Positions 51,132 to 58,707 of a DNA stretch of 58,707 nt are shown in pieces. Numbering within the stretch: the stretch's first letter is position 1; each line of letters starts with the position of its first letter. The DNA comes from Acidobacteria bacterium 13_1_20CM_3_53_8 (lineage in GTDB: Bacteria; Acidobacteriota; Blastocatellia; Pyrinomonadales; Pyrinomonadaceae), in assembly GCA_001920415.1 (NCBI GenBank), contig MNJR01000155.1:22457-81163 (forward strand), written 5' to 3'. The notes under the pieces are model-generated. The model was given only the letters and a program-made list of their open reading frames with translations. It made no database searches and was not told the origin of the DNA. A program made the translations under genes and the position numbers.

Positions 51132-52364
51132 ATGATTGATTTCGAGTTGACGGAAGACCACGAGGCCATACGACAAACCGTGCGCGATTTCGCAGTGAAA
51201 GAGGTCGCGCCGCGAATCAAAGAGTTGGACGAGAAGCAGCAGTTTGATCGTTCCATACTGGACAAAATGGCGGAATTGAATCTGCTGGGCGTTTGCATAC
51301 CGGAAGAGTACGGCGGCGCAGGATTTGATTACATCTCGCTCGGACTTGTGTGCGAAGAGTTGGAAGCCGTTGACACTTCGTTGCGCGTGGTGATGAGCGT
51401 TCACACTGGATTGAATTCTCTGACGCTCTACACCTGGGGCACTGATGAGCAGAAACGGAAATATCTTGCGCCGCAGGCGCGAGGCGAGAAGATTGCTACA
51501 TATGGGTTGACAGAGCCGGGCGCTGGCTCCGATGTAGTGGGCGCGCGCTCCACTGCGCGACGCGAAGCGGACGAATGGGTTTTGAACGGCGAGAAGATGT
51601 GGATAAGTCTGGCGGACGTTGCGGACAATTTTCTCTTCTTCTGCTGGACGGATGAAGAGAAACGGCGCAAGCGCGATCATTCAGGGATGTCATGCTTTAT
51701 AGTCGAGCGCGGGATGAAAGGTTTTTCGTCTGGAACGATTCACGGAAAGATGGGAATACGCGCTGGCAACACTGGCTATTTTTCTCTTCAGGACGTTCGC
51801 GTGCCGAAAGGGAATCTAATCGGTGAAGAGGGCGAAGGGTTCAAGATAGCAATGTTCGCGTTAGAGCAAGGTCGTTACACTGTGGCGGCTGGAGCGACCG
51901 GCGTCATACGCGCGTCGCGTGATGCTTCGGTGGCTTACGCTCTTGAGCGCGAGACGTTCGGGACGAAGATTGCGAATCATCAACTGGTCAAGCAGAAGAT
52001 CGCGGAGATGGAAGCAGATTACGAGATGAGCCACTTGCTATGGCTTCGCGCTGGTTGGTTGAAGAATCAAGGATTGCCGAACGCACGCGCGACTTCACTT
52101 GCTAAATGGCAGGCGACCGTCCGAAGCGAGAAGGCCGCGAGCATGGCGATTGAAGTTCACGGCGCTAACGGTTATTCAAACGATTATCCCGTCGAAAGAT
52201 ATTTGCGAAACTGCAAGGCTGCGATCATCTACGAAGGCACGCGCGACATTCACACCTTGATGCAGGCGGACTGGGCGCTGGGCATGAAGAAAGAGAAGCC
52301 AGCCAGAAAGATTCTTCCGCCTTATAAGCCATCGGACGCGCGCGAAACGGTCGCGGCCACCTGA
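51132..52364 (+). CDS. Acyl-CoA dehydrogenase
   Basis: A 410-residue FAD enzyme that oxidises acyl-CoA (fatty-acid or branched-chain) to enoyl-CoA. N-terminal helical domain (DFELTEDHEAIRQTVRDFAVKE), beta domain with YGLTEPGAGSDVVGARSTA and KMWISLADVADNFLFF, C-terminal helical domain with ANGYSNDYPVERYLRNCKA and the catalytic Glu in IIYEGTRDIHTLMQA. Length is typical of the short-chain subgroup. AAGGAAG precedes the ATG. It is monocistronic with a terminator at 52392. Confidence 0.93.
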   Translation: MIDFELTEDHEAIRQTVRDFAVKEVAPRIKELDEKQQFDRSILDKMAELNLLGVCIPEEYGGAGFDYISLGLVCEELEAVDTSLRVVMSVHTGLNSLTLYTWGTDEQKRKYLAPQARGEKIATYGLTEPGAGSDVVGARSTARREADEWVLNGEKMWISLADVADNFLFFCWTDEEKRRKRDHSGMSCFIVERGMKGFSSGTIHGKMGIRAGNTGYFSLQDVRVPKGNLIGEEGEGFKIAMFALEQGRYTVAAGATGVIRASRDASVAYALERETFGTKIANHQLVKQKIAEMEADYEMSHLLWLRAGWLKNQGLPNARATSLAKWQATVRSEKAASMAIEVHGANGYSNDYPVERYLRNCKAAIIYEGTRDIHTLMQADWALGMKKEKPARKILPPYKPSDARETVAAT

Positions 52365-52391
52365 AACGATTCCTGAATACTGTTTAAGATG

Positions 52392-52432
52392 AAAACGCCC
52401 GTAACCTTATCAAAAAGGCGCGGGCGTTTTAT
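52392..52432 (+). terminator. Rho-independent terminator after acyl-CoA dehydrogenase
   Basis: AAAACGCCCG (52392-52401) pairs with CGGGCGTTTT (52421-52430), followed by ATT. The remaining gap to 52591 shows no clear promoter. Confidence 0.75.
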
Positions 52433-52591
52433 TAAAATGCTTCTGTCCTTACTTTTACCTTTTTCTTTTGCCTCTACAAATTCCGCCCGCGCTCTGATAC
52501 TATTGCGGAGCATTTCCGACATTATCAAGGGCGCGGGCAATCAATCTGATAGTCAGAATTTCATCAATCCCCAAGTTAGGAGAATGCCATC

Positions 52592-53638
52592 GTGGGTCAC
52601 GAACTGAGAATGGAGCGGGAACTGTCCCTTGACTTCCTGCGAGTGTGCGAGGCTGCGGCAATCGCTGCGGCGCGAACTATGGGTCAGGGCGACCGCAAGT
52701 ATTCGGATCACGTCGCTGTAGAGGCCATGCGCGAGGTTATGGACACTGTGCCCATGCGCGGGCGCATTGTCATAGGCGAGGGCGAGCGCGACGAAGCGCC
52801 CATGCTCTACATAGGTGAAGAGATTGGCACGGGCTTTAAGTCAGCCGAAGACGGCGAGACTTACCCGGAAGTTGACATAGCAGTTGACCCTTTGGAAGGC
52901 ACTAACCTCTGCGCGCTGGGCGGGAACAACGCCATCGCCGTGCTCGCGGCTGCCGAGCGCAACGGCCTGCTGAACGCGCCGGACATCTACATGGACAAGA
53001 TAGTCGTCGGGCCTTCATCGCGCGGCGTAATAGACATTGATGCGCCCGTGCGCGATAACCTTAAAAACATTGCGCGCCGTTTGGGACGTGACATAGAAGA
53101 TTTGACCGTGATAGCGCTTGAGCGCCCGCGCCACAACAAGCTTATTGCGGACGTGCGCGAGGCCGGAGCGCGCATCAGGCTGATTTCTGACGGCGACCTT
53201 TCGGCAGGCATCTCGGCTGCCGTTGCGGGCACGAACATTCACGCGCTGATGGGAATCGGCGGCGCGCCCGAAGGCGTCATAACCGCAGCAGCTATGAGAT
53301 GCCTGAACGGAGAGATTCAGGCGCGACTTGTTTTCGACCCTGATAGGCTAGGAGTTGACCGCGACAAAATTCCGCCGCGCGACGAAGTTTTAGCGCGCCT
53401 GCACTCAATGGGCATCAACGATCCGAACAAGGTTTACGACACAGACGACCTTGCGCCCGGCAAGAAGATAATCTTCGCCGCGACGGGCGTCACAGACGGC
53501 GCGCTTCTGAGGGGCGTCAGATTCTTCGGCGCAGGCAAGCGCACGCATTCGCTGGTAATGACGACCGAGTCCAAGCACATACGCTTCGTTGACACAGTCC
53601 ACGTCGAAGGCGGGCCAGACCAGGTGATTAGATTTTAG
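52592..53638 (+). CDS. glpX: Fructose-1,6-bisphosphatase class II (GlpX)
   Basis: A 348-residue sugar phosphatase of gluconeogenesis. The class II signature is complete: [30 protein letters not shown] and VMRCL-like [16 protein letters not shown], with [14 protein letters not shown] and [17 protein letters not shown] start at 52592 with AGGAG 9 nt upstream; an in-frame ATG 18 nt later is the alternative. Some homologues are bifunctional with sedoheptulose bisphosphatase. A CAAAATC heptamer array begins exactly at its stop. Confidence 0.93.
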   Translation: MGHELRMERELSLDFLRVCEAAAIAAARTMGQGDRKYSDHVAVEAMREVMDTVPMRGRIVIGEGERDEAPMLYIGEEIGTGFKSAEDGETYPEVDIAVDPLEGTNLCALGGNNAIAVLAAAERNGLLNAPDIYMDKIVVGPSSRGVIDIDAPVRDNLKNIARRLGRDIEDLTVIALERPRHNKLIADVREAGARIRLISDGDLSAGISAAVAGTNIHALMGIGGAPEGVITAAAMRCLNGEIQARLVFDPDRLGVDRDKIPPRDEVLARLHSMGINDPNKVYDTDDLAPGKKIIFAATGVTDGALLRGVRFFGAGKRTHSLVMTTESKHIRFVDTVHVEGGPDQVIRF

Positions 53639-53747
53639 ATTTGCGATTTTAGATTTTGGATTAAGGGTTGAGTTAACGGCGACTTGAATTATTAAAATCA
53701 AGTCTCATTCATCAATCCAAAATCCAAAATCCAAAATCCAAAATCGA
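53632..53747. repeat. Heptamer inverted array O (CAAAATC words)
   Basis: GATTTTAGATTTGCGATTTT... on the left, four tandem CCAAAAT words on the right (53715-53745). The right arm ends 3 nt before the next ATG, so it fills the entire 112-nt spacer from the glpX stop codon. Confidence 0.75.
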
Positions 53748-53750
53748 GAA

Positions 53751-54308
53751 ATGTTTGCTCCTTCCGATCAATACGTTCCGCAATGTGCTACGCATGAGGT
53801 GGCGCGTGGTAAGGCTCTGGTTGTGTGGGGCGTGGTGGCAGTGGGAGTTTTATCTGTTCTTGCGCTGGTGTTCCTAGCACCTGTTGCTCTTGCGCATGGT
53901 TATTCGTTCCTGGCTCTCTCTATCTATCAAGGCTTTCGTTACGTCTGTCATCAAATTCCAGAGCGCTCCTTTTATGTGGCGGGTCATCCGCTGGCCGTGT
54001 GCGCGCGGTGCACAGGAATCTACGCGGGGCTGGCGGCGGGCGTGATCATTTACCCTCTGGTGCGCTCAATCGGGAAGATAGAAACGCCGCGCCGCGAGTG
54101 GCTTCTGCTCGCGTTGGTGCCTATGACGGTTGATTTCTCGTTGACGTTTTTCGGCGTCTGGCAGAACACGCATCTCTCGCGCTTTTTGACAGGCGCGCTC
54201 TTCGGCTCGGTCGCGGCGCTTTACATCGTACCGGGTCTGATTGATCTGGCGCGCATGGTCGGCGCTGGATTGGCGACGCGCAGGCGTGAGCGACAAGTTG
54301 GCGCGTGA
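53751..54308 (+). CDS. DUF2085 membrane protein
   Basis: A 185-residue inner-membrane protein. Motif FRYVCHQIPERSFYVAGHPLAVCARCTGIYAG (about residues 62-93, seen in blocks CHQIPERSF and CARCTGIYAG) defines DUF2085, with conserved His and Cys residues that could bind metal or a cofactor. About five transmembrane segments. Function not established. No Shine-Dalgarno: the ATG follows the heptamer array directly, so translation may depend on leakage from upstream or on A-rich context. Confidence 0.85.
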   Translation: MFAPSDQYVPQCATHEVARGKALVVWGVVAVGVLSVLALVFLAPVALAHGYSFLALSIYQGFRYVCHQIPERSFYVAGHPLAVCARCTGIYAGLAAGVIIYPLVRSIGKIETPRREWLLLALVPMTVDFSLTFFGVWQNTHLSRFLTGALFGSVAALYIVPGLIDLARMVGAGLATRRRERQVGA

Positions 54309-54442
54309 AAAGGGTATGGAACTTCGGGGCGTGTGCCGTGCGCAGGGCACGCGCGCGATTTGTGAACGCACGGCTCGCACTTCGTATGAAGGGAACTATG
54401 TGGGATGCTCTTTCAATCTTTTCGGAAAGGCGCAAATAAGAG

Positions 54443-54955
54443 ATGAATGAGAAAATAAAAGCGGTACTCATGGCTGGCGTCGGGCTGAGTGTGCTTCTGA
54501 TAGTAACCGGCTTGCTCTCAAAGTTACTCCCGCTCGCCGGTTGTTGTAATTGTCTTTGGCCTATAGTCGCCGGAGCATTAGCCGTCTGGCTCTATGTTAA
54601 CAAGACTCCAACGCCGCCTGTGCAGATGGGCGAAGGGGCTGCGCTCGGTGCGCTCACAGGTCTCATCGCTGCTGTGATAAATACTGTGATTAGCGTTCCG
54701 ATTGCGCTCCTTAACGTTGCCGCCGTTGAAGCGCAGTTTGACCAGTTGCGCGCTCAGGGCGTCAACATCCCTTTTAGCGGCGTAGCCTTAATTCTTGTCG
54801 CCAGCGTTATTGGTTTCTTTATCTTCGTGATACTTGCTGCGCTTGGCGGCGTTATTGGAGTGCCCATTTTTGAGAAACGTAAAGGTGGCCCACTCCCGCC
54901 TCCTCCACCCGCTTACGGTGGCGGTCAGCCCGGCGGAGGATACGGCGGTAGTTAA
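54443..54955 (+). CDS. Small polytopic membrane protein with Gly/Pro tail
   Basis: A 170-residue protein with four hydrophobic segments (LMAGVGLSVLLIVTGLLSKLL, GCCNCLWPIVAGALAVWLYV, ALTGLIAAVINTVISVPIALL, GVALILVASVIGFFIFVILAALGG) and a Pro/Gly-rich cytosolic tail (GPLPPPPPAYGGGQPGGGYGG). The CCNCLWP motif after the first helix and the overall plan are common in uncharacterised acidobacterial proteins. No function can be given. ATG has AAGGC/GAGATG context; a heptamer array abuts its stop. Confidence 0.65.
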   Translation: MNEKIKAVLMAGVGLSVLLIVTGLLSKLLPLAGCCNCLWPIVAGALAVWLYVNKTPTPPVQMGEGAALGALTGLIAAVINTVISVPIALLNVAAVEAQFDQLRAQGVNIPFSGVALILVASVIGFFIFVILAALGGVIGVPIFEKRKGGPLPPPPPAYGGGQPGGGYGGS

Positions 54956-55013
54956 GGCAAAAGGCAAAGCTTTTGTCCGCACTTTTGCCTTTTTACTTTT
55001 ACCTTTTGCCTTT
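54954..55013. repeat. Heptamer inverted array L (GGCAAAA words)
   Basis: AAGGCAAAAGGCAAAGC on the left, mirrored by TTTTGCC...CCTTTTGCCTTT on the right. The TAA stop of the preceding gene is part of the first word. Confidence 0.7.
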
Positions 55014-55055
55014 AGTTCGGGCATCCGCTCTGTTAAAATAAGCGTCTTAAGTAGC

Positions 55056-55102
55056 CGAGCAGCGCGCGCCGATGTTCGAGGGCAGATGCGCTGCTCGTTT
55101 TT
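55056..55102 (+). terminator. Terminator or attenuator before the GT2 gene
   Basis: CGAGCAGCGC (55056-55065) and GCGCTGCTCG (55088-55097) followed by TTTTT. It lies 100 nt before the GT2 ATG. TTAAAAT at 55033-55039 might be a -10 box, in which case this would be an attenuator or a short RNA; a plain terminator is likelier. Confidence 0.65.
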
Positions 55103-55202
55103 GTGACTTGCAGGAGAGTTTCAGACCGAAACGATTTGCATAAAAAACTCGCGCCGAAGTTTCATGGCGGCGCAATAAGGTCGTCGAGAGTTCGTTCTAC
55201 TG

Positions 55203-56837
55203 ATGATGATGTTTCTTCAAAATACAGTTCCTCCAGTTGGCCCAACGCCCGATCAGGTTTTCGACACGTACTTCAGAGATGTTATCAACAAGACCTGGGG
55301 CAACATCAGCCCGCTCTACCGTCTTGATTCTTTCGACTACACAATTTTAATCGTCTACTTCCTTCTGCTAGGCGTTCTTGCTATCTACGGCGGCTATCGC
55401 ATAAAGCAGGTCGTGGATTTCTGGCGTTATCGTCGCATCAAGCCAGAACCGAAAGCATTTTTCACAGAAAACGAACTGCCGCACATCACTGTGCAGTTGC
55501 CGCTCTTTAACGAGATGTACGTTGTCGAGCGACTGCTAAAGGCCGTGACAGGGATTGACTACCCGCGCGAAAAATTCGAGATACAGGTTCTGGACGATTC
55601 GACCGACGAGACGCAGGCGCTTGCGCGCAGGACGGTCGAAGATTACGCGCGCTGTGGGCTAGACATTCGTTACATTCATCGCACGGATAGAACTGGCTAC
55701 AAGGCTGGCGCGCTTGAAAACGGATTGAAGACGGCTAAGGGCGAACTCGTGGCAATCTTCGATGCTGACTTCGTTCCAAAATCTGATTGTTTACGAAAAC
55801 TCGTTCACTTCTTCACCGATTCAATGGTCGGCTGCGCGCAGATGCGCTGGTCGCACATTAACGGCGCGTACAATCTTTTGACGCGCGTTCAGACCATAAT
55901 GCTAGACGGCCACTTTGTTGTAGAGCAGACGGTTCGCAATCGCACGGGCGGGTTTTTCAACTTCAACGGCACGGCTGGCATCTGGCGTCGTCGCGCGATT
56001 GAGATGAGCGGCGGCTGGCAGCACGATACGCTAACAGAAGACACAGACCTTTCATTCCGCGCGCAGTTGATGGGCTGGCGATTCGTTTATCTTCTGGATG
56101 AAGACGCACCTGCGGAGATTCCCGTTGACATCAACGCATTCAAAGTTCAGCAACAGCGCTGGGCCAAGGGCGTGATGCAGGTCGGCATAAAACTCTACAA
56201 AAGAATCTGGGCAGCGCCATTGCCTATGCGCGTGAAACTGGAGATGTTCTTTCGCCTGACGGGAAACATCAGCTACCCTTTGATGATTCTGGTGAGCTTC
56301 CTTCAATTCCCCTTGCTGCTGGTTCGTTACAATCAGGGCTTCTATAATCTGCTTGCCTTCGATGTTCCATTGCTCTTCTTCTCTACAATCTCTGTAGTCT
56401 TCTTCTACGGCACGGGCGTCTGGTATCTGGACGAGCGGCGCACGAAACGATTGCTGCATCTGCCTGTGGTGATGGCTATAGGAATCGGGCTTGCTTTCTC
56501 GAACGCGCGCGCGGTGCTGGAAGCAATCGTAGGCTTCAAGACTGAATTTGCGCGCACGCCCAAGTATCGTGTTGAAGCGGCGACGGATGAAACGTGGAAG
56601 AAGAAGAAGTACAAGCGCAAGGGCGGGTGGTTGCCGCTGCTGGAGCTTGGCTTCGCCCTCTATTTCCTTTGTGCGATTCTTTACGCGGCGCACTTCCGCA
56701 TGGTGCTGACGATTCCGTTTCTCTCGCTCTTTCTATTTGGTTACGCCTACATGGGCACTATGAGCCTGTTGCAGACGGCGAGCGCAAAACGCCTTCAAGC
56801 TTTCTGGCGACCACTGGCTTTGAGTCGCCGGTCTTGA
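55203..56837 (+). CDS. Cellulose-synthase-like GT2 glycosyltransferase
   Basis: A 544-residue processive beta-glycosyltransferase. One N-terminal TM (about 45-65), then the cytosolic catalytic domain with VLDDSTDE (first Asp pair), FDADFVP (DxD), TEDTDLSFRA (catalytic base) and QQQRWAKG (QxxRW), the D,D,D,QxxRW set of cellulose and hyaluronan synthases. At least four C-terminal TMs follow (about 355-470 and 490-520). It may build beta-glucan or mannan-type polymer and pass it through the membrane. No PilZ domain and no bcs partners adjacent, so it looks like the CslA/glucomannan synthase-like group. No Shine-Dalgarno is evident. Confidence 0.88.
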   Translation: MMMFLQNTVPPVGPTPDQVFDTYFRDVINKTWGNISPLYRLDSFDYTILIVYFLLLGVLAIYGGYRIKQVVDFWRYRRIKPEPKAFFTENELPHITVQLPLFNEMYVVERLLKAVTGIDYPREKFEIQVLDDSTDETQALARRTVEDYARCGLDIRYIHRTDRTGYKAGALENGLKTAKGELVAIFDADFVPKSDCLRKLVHFFTDSMVGCAQMRWSHINGAYNLLTRVQTIMLDGHFVVEQTVRNRTGGFFNFNGTAGIWRRRAIEMSGGWQHDTLTEDTDLSFRAQLMGWRFVYLLDEDAPAEIPVDINAFKVQQQRWAKGVMQVGIKLYKRIWAAPLPMRVKLEMFFRLTGNISYPLMILVSFLQFPLLLVRYNQGFYNLLAFDVPLLFFSTISVVFFYGTGVWYLDERRTKRLLHLPVVMAIGIGLAFSNARAVLEAIVGFKTEFARTPKYRVEAATDETWKKKKYKRKGGWLPLLELGFALYFLCAILYAAHFRMVLTIPFLSLFLFGYAYMGTMSLLQTASAKRLQAFWRPLALSRRS

Positions 56838-56881
56838 CGGTCTGCTCGGCCTTATTCACAAGTTGAAATTATCAACTGATA

Positions 56882-57187
56882 TTACGCAACATGATTCAAC
56901 AACAAGTCTGCGTCAGCAGACGGCCAGAATGTAGCCCCTGACGAAGCCCGCAGGGCGGAGTCTGGGGTAAGGGATGAGAAATCGGTCGGAGTCTGCGTGA
57001 GCAGACGGCAGAGGCGCGCTATAGATATTTGCAGAGAAAATAAAGATCTGTCGTCTGCTAGCGCAGACTTCAATCGTTTCCTCAACCTATACCCCAGACT
57101 ACGCCTTCGGCTTCGTCAGGGGCTTTACTCTTTCGGTCTGCTAACGCAGACCAAGTTTCAGCGCCTATAATATCGGCTGCTGCGTAA
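56882..57187. repeat. Nested palindromic element (GTCTGC / CCCCTGACGAAG)
   Basis: TTACGCA/TGCGTAA at the ends; four GTCTGC-N4-GCAGAC palindromes (56906, 56991, 57053, 57136); AGCCCCTGACGAAGCC (56933-56948) with its reverse complement (57109-57124); and GTCTGGGGTA (56960-56969) with TACCCCAGAC (57090-57099). The arrangement is symmetrical over 306 bp and fills the gap before the aminopeptidase gene. Confidence 0.75.
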
Positions 57188-57201
57188 CATTAGTTATCAA
57201 T

Positions 57202-58611
57202 ATGAAAACAGTCCGTGTAGCTTCTTCCGCCTTAGCTCTCTTCCTTTTAGCTCTTATCATTTCGCCCGTTGCTTCAAAGGCAACTGCCGAGTCGAATTAC
57301 TGGGACGAACCCGGCGTGCGGCTTCTCAACCAGCCTTTGAGCGAATATCGCGCGCGAAGACAGGCTCTGCTTTCGCAGATTACGGACGGCGTGGTCGTCA
57401 TCCTGGGTAACGAGGAAGAGAGTCTGGGCGTCGAGGCTCGTTACAGACAGAACAACTGGATGGCCTATCTGACAGGCGTGCGCACGCCGGGCGCTGCCAT
57501 AGTGCTAGTGCCGCAGGGACTTCCTTCGCTCGGCGGCGCGCACGAGATTGTTTTCATTCCGCCGCGCAATCCTGCTAGCGAGCGATGGACCGGCACGCAA
57601 GTTGGGCCGAGCGAAGAGACGGCGCGAGCTTTCGGTGTAGAGCGCGTGCTCTCTATGTCAGAAGATTTCTGGCCGAAGCTGAGAGAGGCCGCCGCGCTTC
57701 CCGTATTCAAGAGCGAGCAGCCGGGACAGACGAAGATGAAGCTCTACACTATCGTCCCGCGTCGAATTGGTGACGGCAACGTGCATGAGTTTCAATTCGT
57801 TGAGAAGGCGAAGAGTGATTTGCCGGGCGTCGAAGCTCTTTCAGTCGCGCCGACTTTAGGGGAGATGCGCAAGAAAAAATCGCCCGCCGAAATTGCTCTC
57901 CTTCAGAAAGCGATTGACATCACGGGCGACGCTCAGCGCGACATAGCGCGCAACCTGAAGCCGGGCATGTACGAGTACGAGGTACAGGCTATACTCGAAG
58001 CTGCGTTCACGCGCGGCGGAAGCGAGCGACCCGGCTTTCCATCAATCGTAGGCAGCGGAATCTATTCGACCATACTTCATTATGAAGAGAATCATAAAAA
58101 GATTGATCCGGGCGATCTGGTGGTCTGCGATATAGGCGCGGAGTATTCCATGTACACTGCGGACATCACGCGCACCTATCCTGCTAGCGGAAAGTTCACA
58201 GAGCGCCAGCGAGAGGTTTATCAACTCGTGCTGGATACTCAAGCGGCTGCTGCTGCGTCTTACAAGCCCGGCATGAAACTGCGCGATCTTCATCAATTCG
58301 CAGTTGATTTTCTTCGCAAGAGCACCTTGCGCGCGCGCGACACGGATGGGCACGAGTACACTATGGAGCACTTCTTCATACACGCGCTCGGCCACTATCT
58401 GGGCATGGACGTGCACGACGTAGGCGATTCGTCTAAGCCTCTGCAACCCGGCGAAGTCTTCACCATAGAACCCGGCGTCTATCTTCAGGCAGAGCGTCTT
58501 GGCGTGCGCATAGAGGACGACTACCTTGTCATGCCCGATGGTACGCTGCGCAAACTCTCCGCCAGCATCCCTTCAGCGCCGGACGATATTGAAAGATTAT
58601 TGAGGAGATAG
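57202..58611 (+). CDS. M24 aminopeptidase P-family protein, exported
   Basis: A 469-residue Xaa-Pro aminopeptidase with a signal peptide (residues 1-29, ALALFLLALIISPVASKATA). The N-terminal creatinase-like domain (YRARRQALLSQITDGVVVILGNEEES, NNWMAYLTGVRTPGAAIVL) is followed by the pita-bread catalytic domain. All five metal ligands are readable: Asp-Asp in CDIGAEYSMYTADITRTYP, His in HALGHYLGMDVHDVG, Glu in FTIEPGVYL and Glu in VRIEDDYLV. It should trim Xaa-Pro dipeptides in the periplasm. A weak TATAAT lies at 57166-57171 without a good -35. Start ATG has no clear Shine-Dalgarno. Confidence 0.93.
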   Translation: MKTVRVASSALALFLLALIISPVASKATAESNYWDEPGVRLLNQPLSEYRARRQALLSQITDGVVVILGNEEESLGVEARYRQNNWMAYLTGVRTPGAAIVLVPQGLPSLGGAHEIVFIPPRNPASERWTGTQVGPSEETARAFGVERVLSMSEDFWPKLREAAALPVFKSEQPGQTKMKLYTIVPRRIGDGNVHEFQFVEKAKSDLPGVEALSVAPTLGEMRKKKSPAEIALLQKAIDITGDAQRDIARNLKPGMYEYEVQAILEAAFTRGGSERPGFPSIVGSGIYSTILHYEENHKKIDPGDLVVCDIGAEYSMYTADITRTYPASGKFTERQREVYQLVLDTQAAAAASYKPGMKLRDLHQFAVDFLRKSTLRARDTDGHEYTMEHFFIHALGHYLGMDVHDVGDSSKPLQPGEVFTIEPGVYLQAERLGVRIEDDYLVMPDGTLRKLSASIPSAPDDIERLLRR

Positions 58612-58619
58612 AAGAGAAG

Positions 58620-58707
58620 AGACGCGGGGGAGTGGGCGACGCGGCGACCCAGCGAAAGAGAGAATCAAGCTGCTCTAGCTTACTTTTTCTCTTTCGCCGC
58701 GTCGCCG
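58620..58707. repeat. 8-nt word array R at the window end, incomplete
   Basis: CGACGCGGCGACCCAGCG and CGAAAGAGAGAA are mirrored by TTTCTCTTTCG and CCGCGTCGCCG up to the last base. The element is cut by the window edge. Its words resemble the inner GACGCGGA words of 17971-17997. Confidence 0.6.

Noticed and set aside
57143-57171. TATAAT before the M24 peptidase as promoter
   Set aside because: The -35 position (AACGCA) is poor and lies in a palindrome; not strong enough to list.
1-58707. tRNA, rRNA, tmRNA or other housekeeping RNA genes
   Set aside because: No cloverleaf with CCA-adjacent stem, no rRNA core sequence and no tmRNA tag were found by eye in the gaps.

Overview
The window reads as a contiguous piece of a moderately GC-rich bacterial chromosome, most likely an Acidobacteriota member (Blastocatellia-like is my inference). 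The main clues are a Solibacter-type C-terminal domain (TIGR03437-like) on the large secreted protein at 3781-6606, a complete exosortase/PEP-CTERM exopolysaccharide locus, and a core-gene set (lysS, mfd, mreB, rpsO-pnp, glyS, glpX) without the operon partners usual in Proteobacteria. No rRNA, tRNA, CRISPR array, transposase or phage gene was seen.

Region 1 (1-19083) is an exopolysaccharide/protein-sorting locus on the + strand. It has a GT4 glycosyltransferase, two paralogous secreted proteins, an exosortase, EpsI, a PrsT-like TPR lipoprotein, a Wzz-type chain-length protein, an ExeA-like ATPase, a BY-kinase, an undecaprenyl-phosphate sugar transferase, a Wza-like export protein and a Ycf48-like beta-propeller protein. 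The second paralog is preceded by a sigma70 promoter and a roughly 620-nt leader. That leader holds two c-di-GMP-I (GEMM-I) riboswitches with a further well-folded RNA domain between them, so the locus is probably under c-di-GMP control. A PEP-CTERM substrate (45263-45883) lies 37 kb away behind its own promoter and long leader.

Region 2 (19385-34262) is mostly housekeeping: lysS (with an unusual insertion), rfaE2, mfd, a SurA-like PPIase, an S4 protein, mreB and dusB, mixed with small unknown genes, a two-gene nucleotidyltransferase module, an M15-like lipoprotein and a zinc-ribbon/SH3 protein. Region 3 (34463-41526) is mainly on the minus strand: NDH-2, an ABC-2 exporter pair, an ECF sigma factor with an overlapping partner, a cupin, a methyltransferase and an AT-rich HExxH protein that looks acquired. 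Region 4 (41969-58611) has rpsO-pnp, the PEP-CTERM protein with a PEGA-domain neighbour, glyS, a CCA-adding-type enzyme, acyl-CoA dehydrogenase, glpX, membrane proteins, a cellulose-synthase-like GT2 and an M24 aminopeptidase.

The most striking feature across the window is the intergenic DNA. About seventeen spacers are filled by inverted repeats whose arms are tandem 7-nt words (GTGATAA, AGTTTTC, CAAAATC, GGGATGA, GGCAAAA, GGAGTCA, GTGTCGG, GTGCAGA and others), a different word at each locus but several loci sharing arms and loops. They begin at stop codons, end next to Shine-Dalgarno sequences, and in three places run into coding sequence. Further palindromic families (29-bp GC-rich arms at two loci, one inside a MITE-like element; 32-bp arms; CACGAAGCC and TTTGCGCC families) occupy most of the remaining gaps. 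All coordinates and base pairings were worked out by eye; family assignments rest on motif recognition, not on searches.
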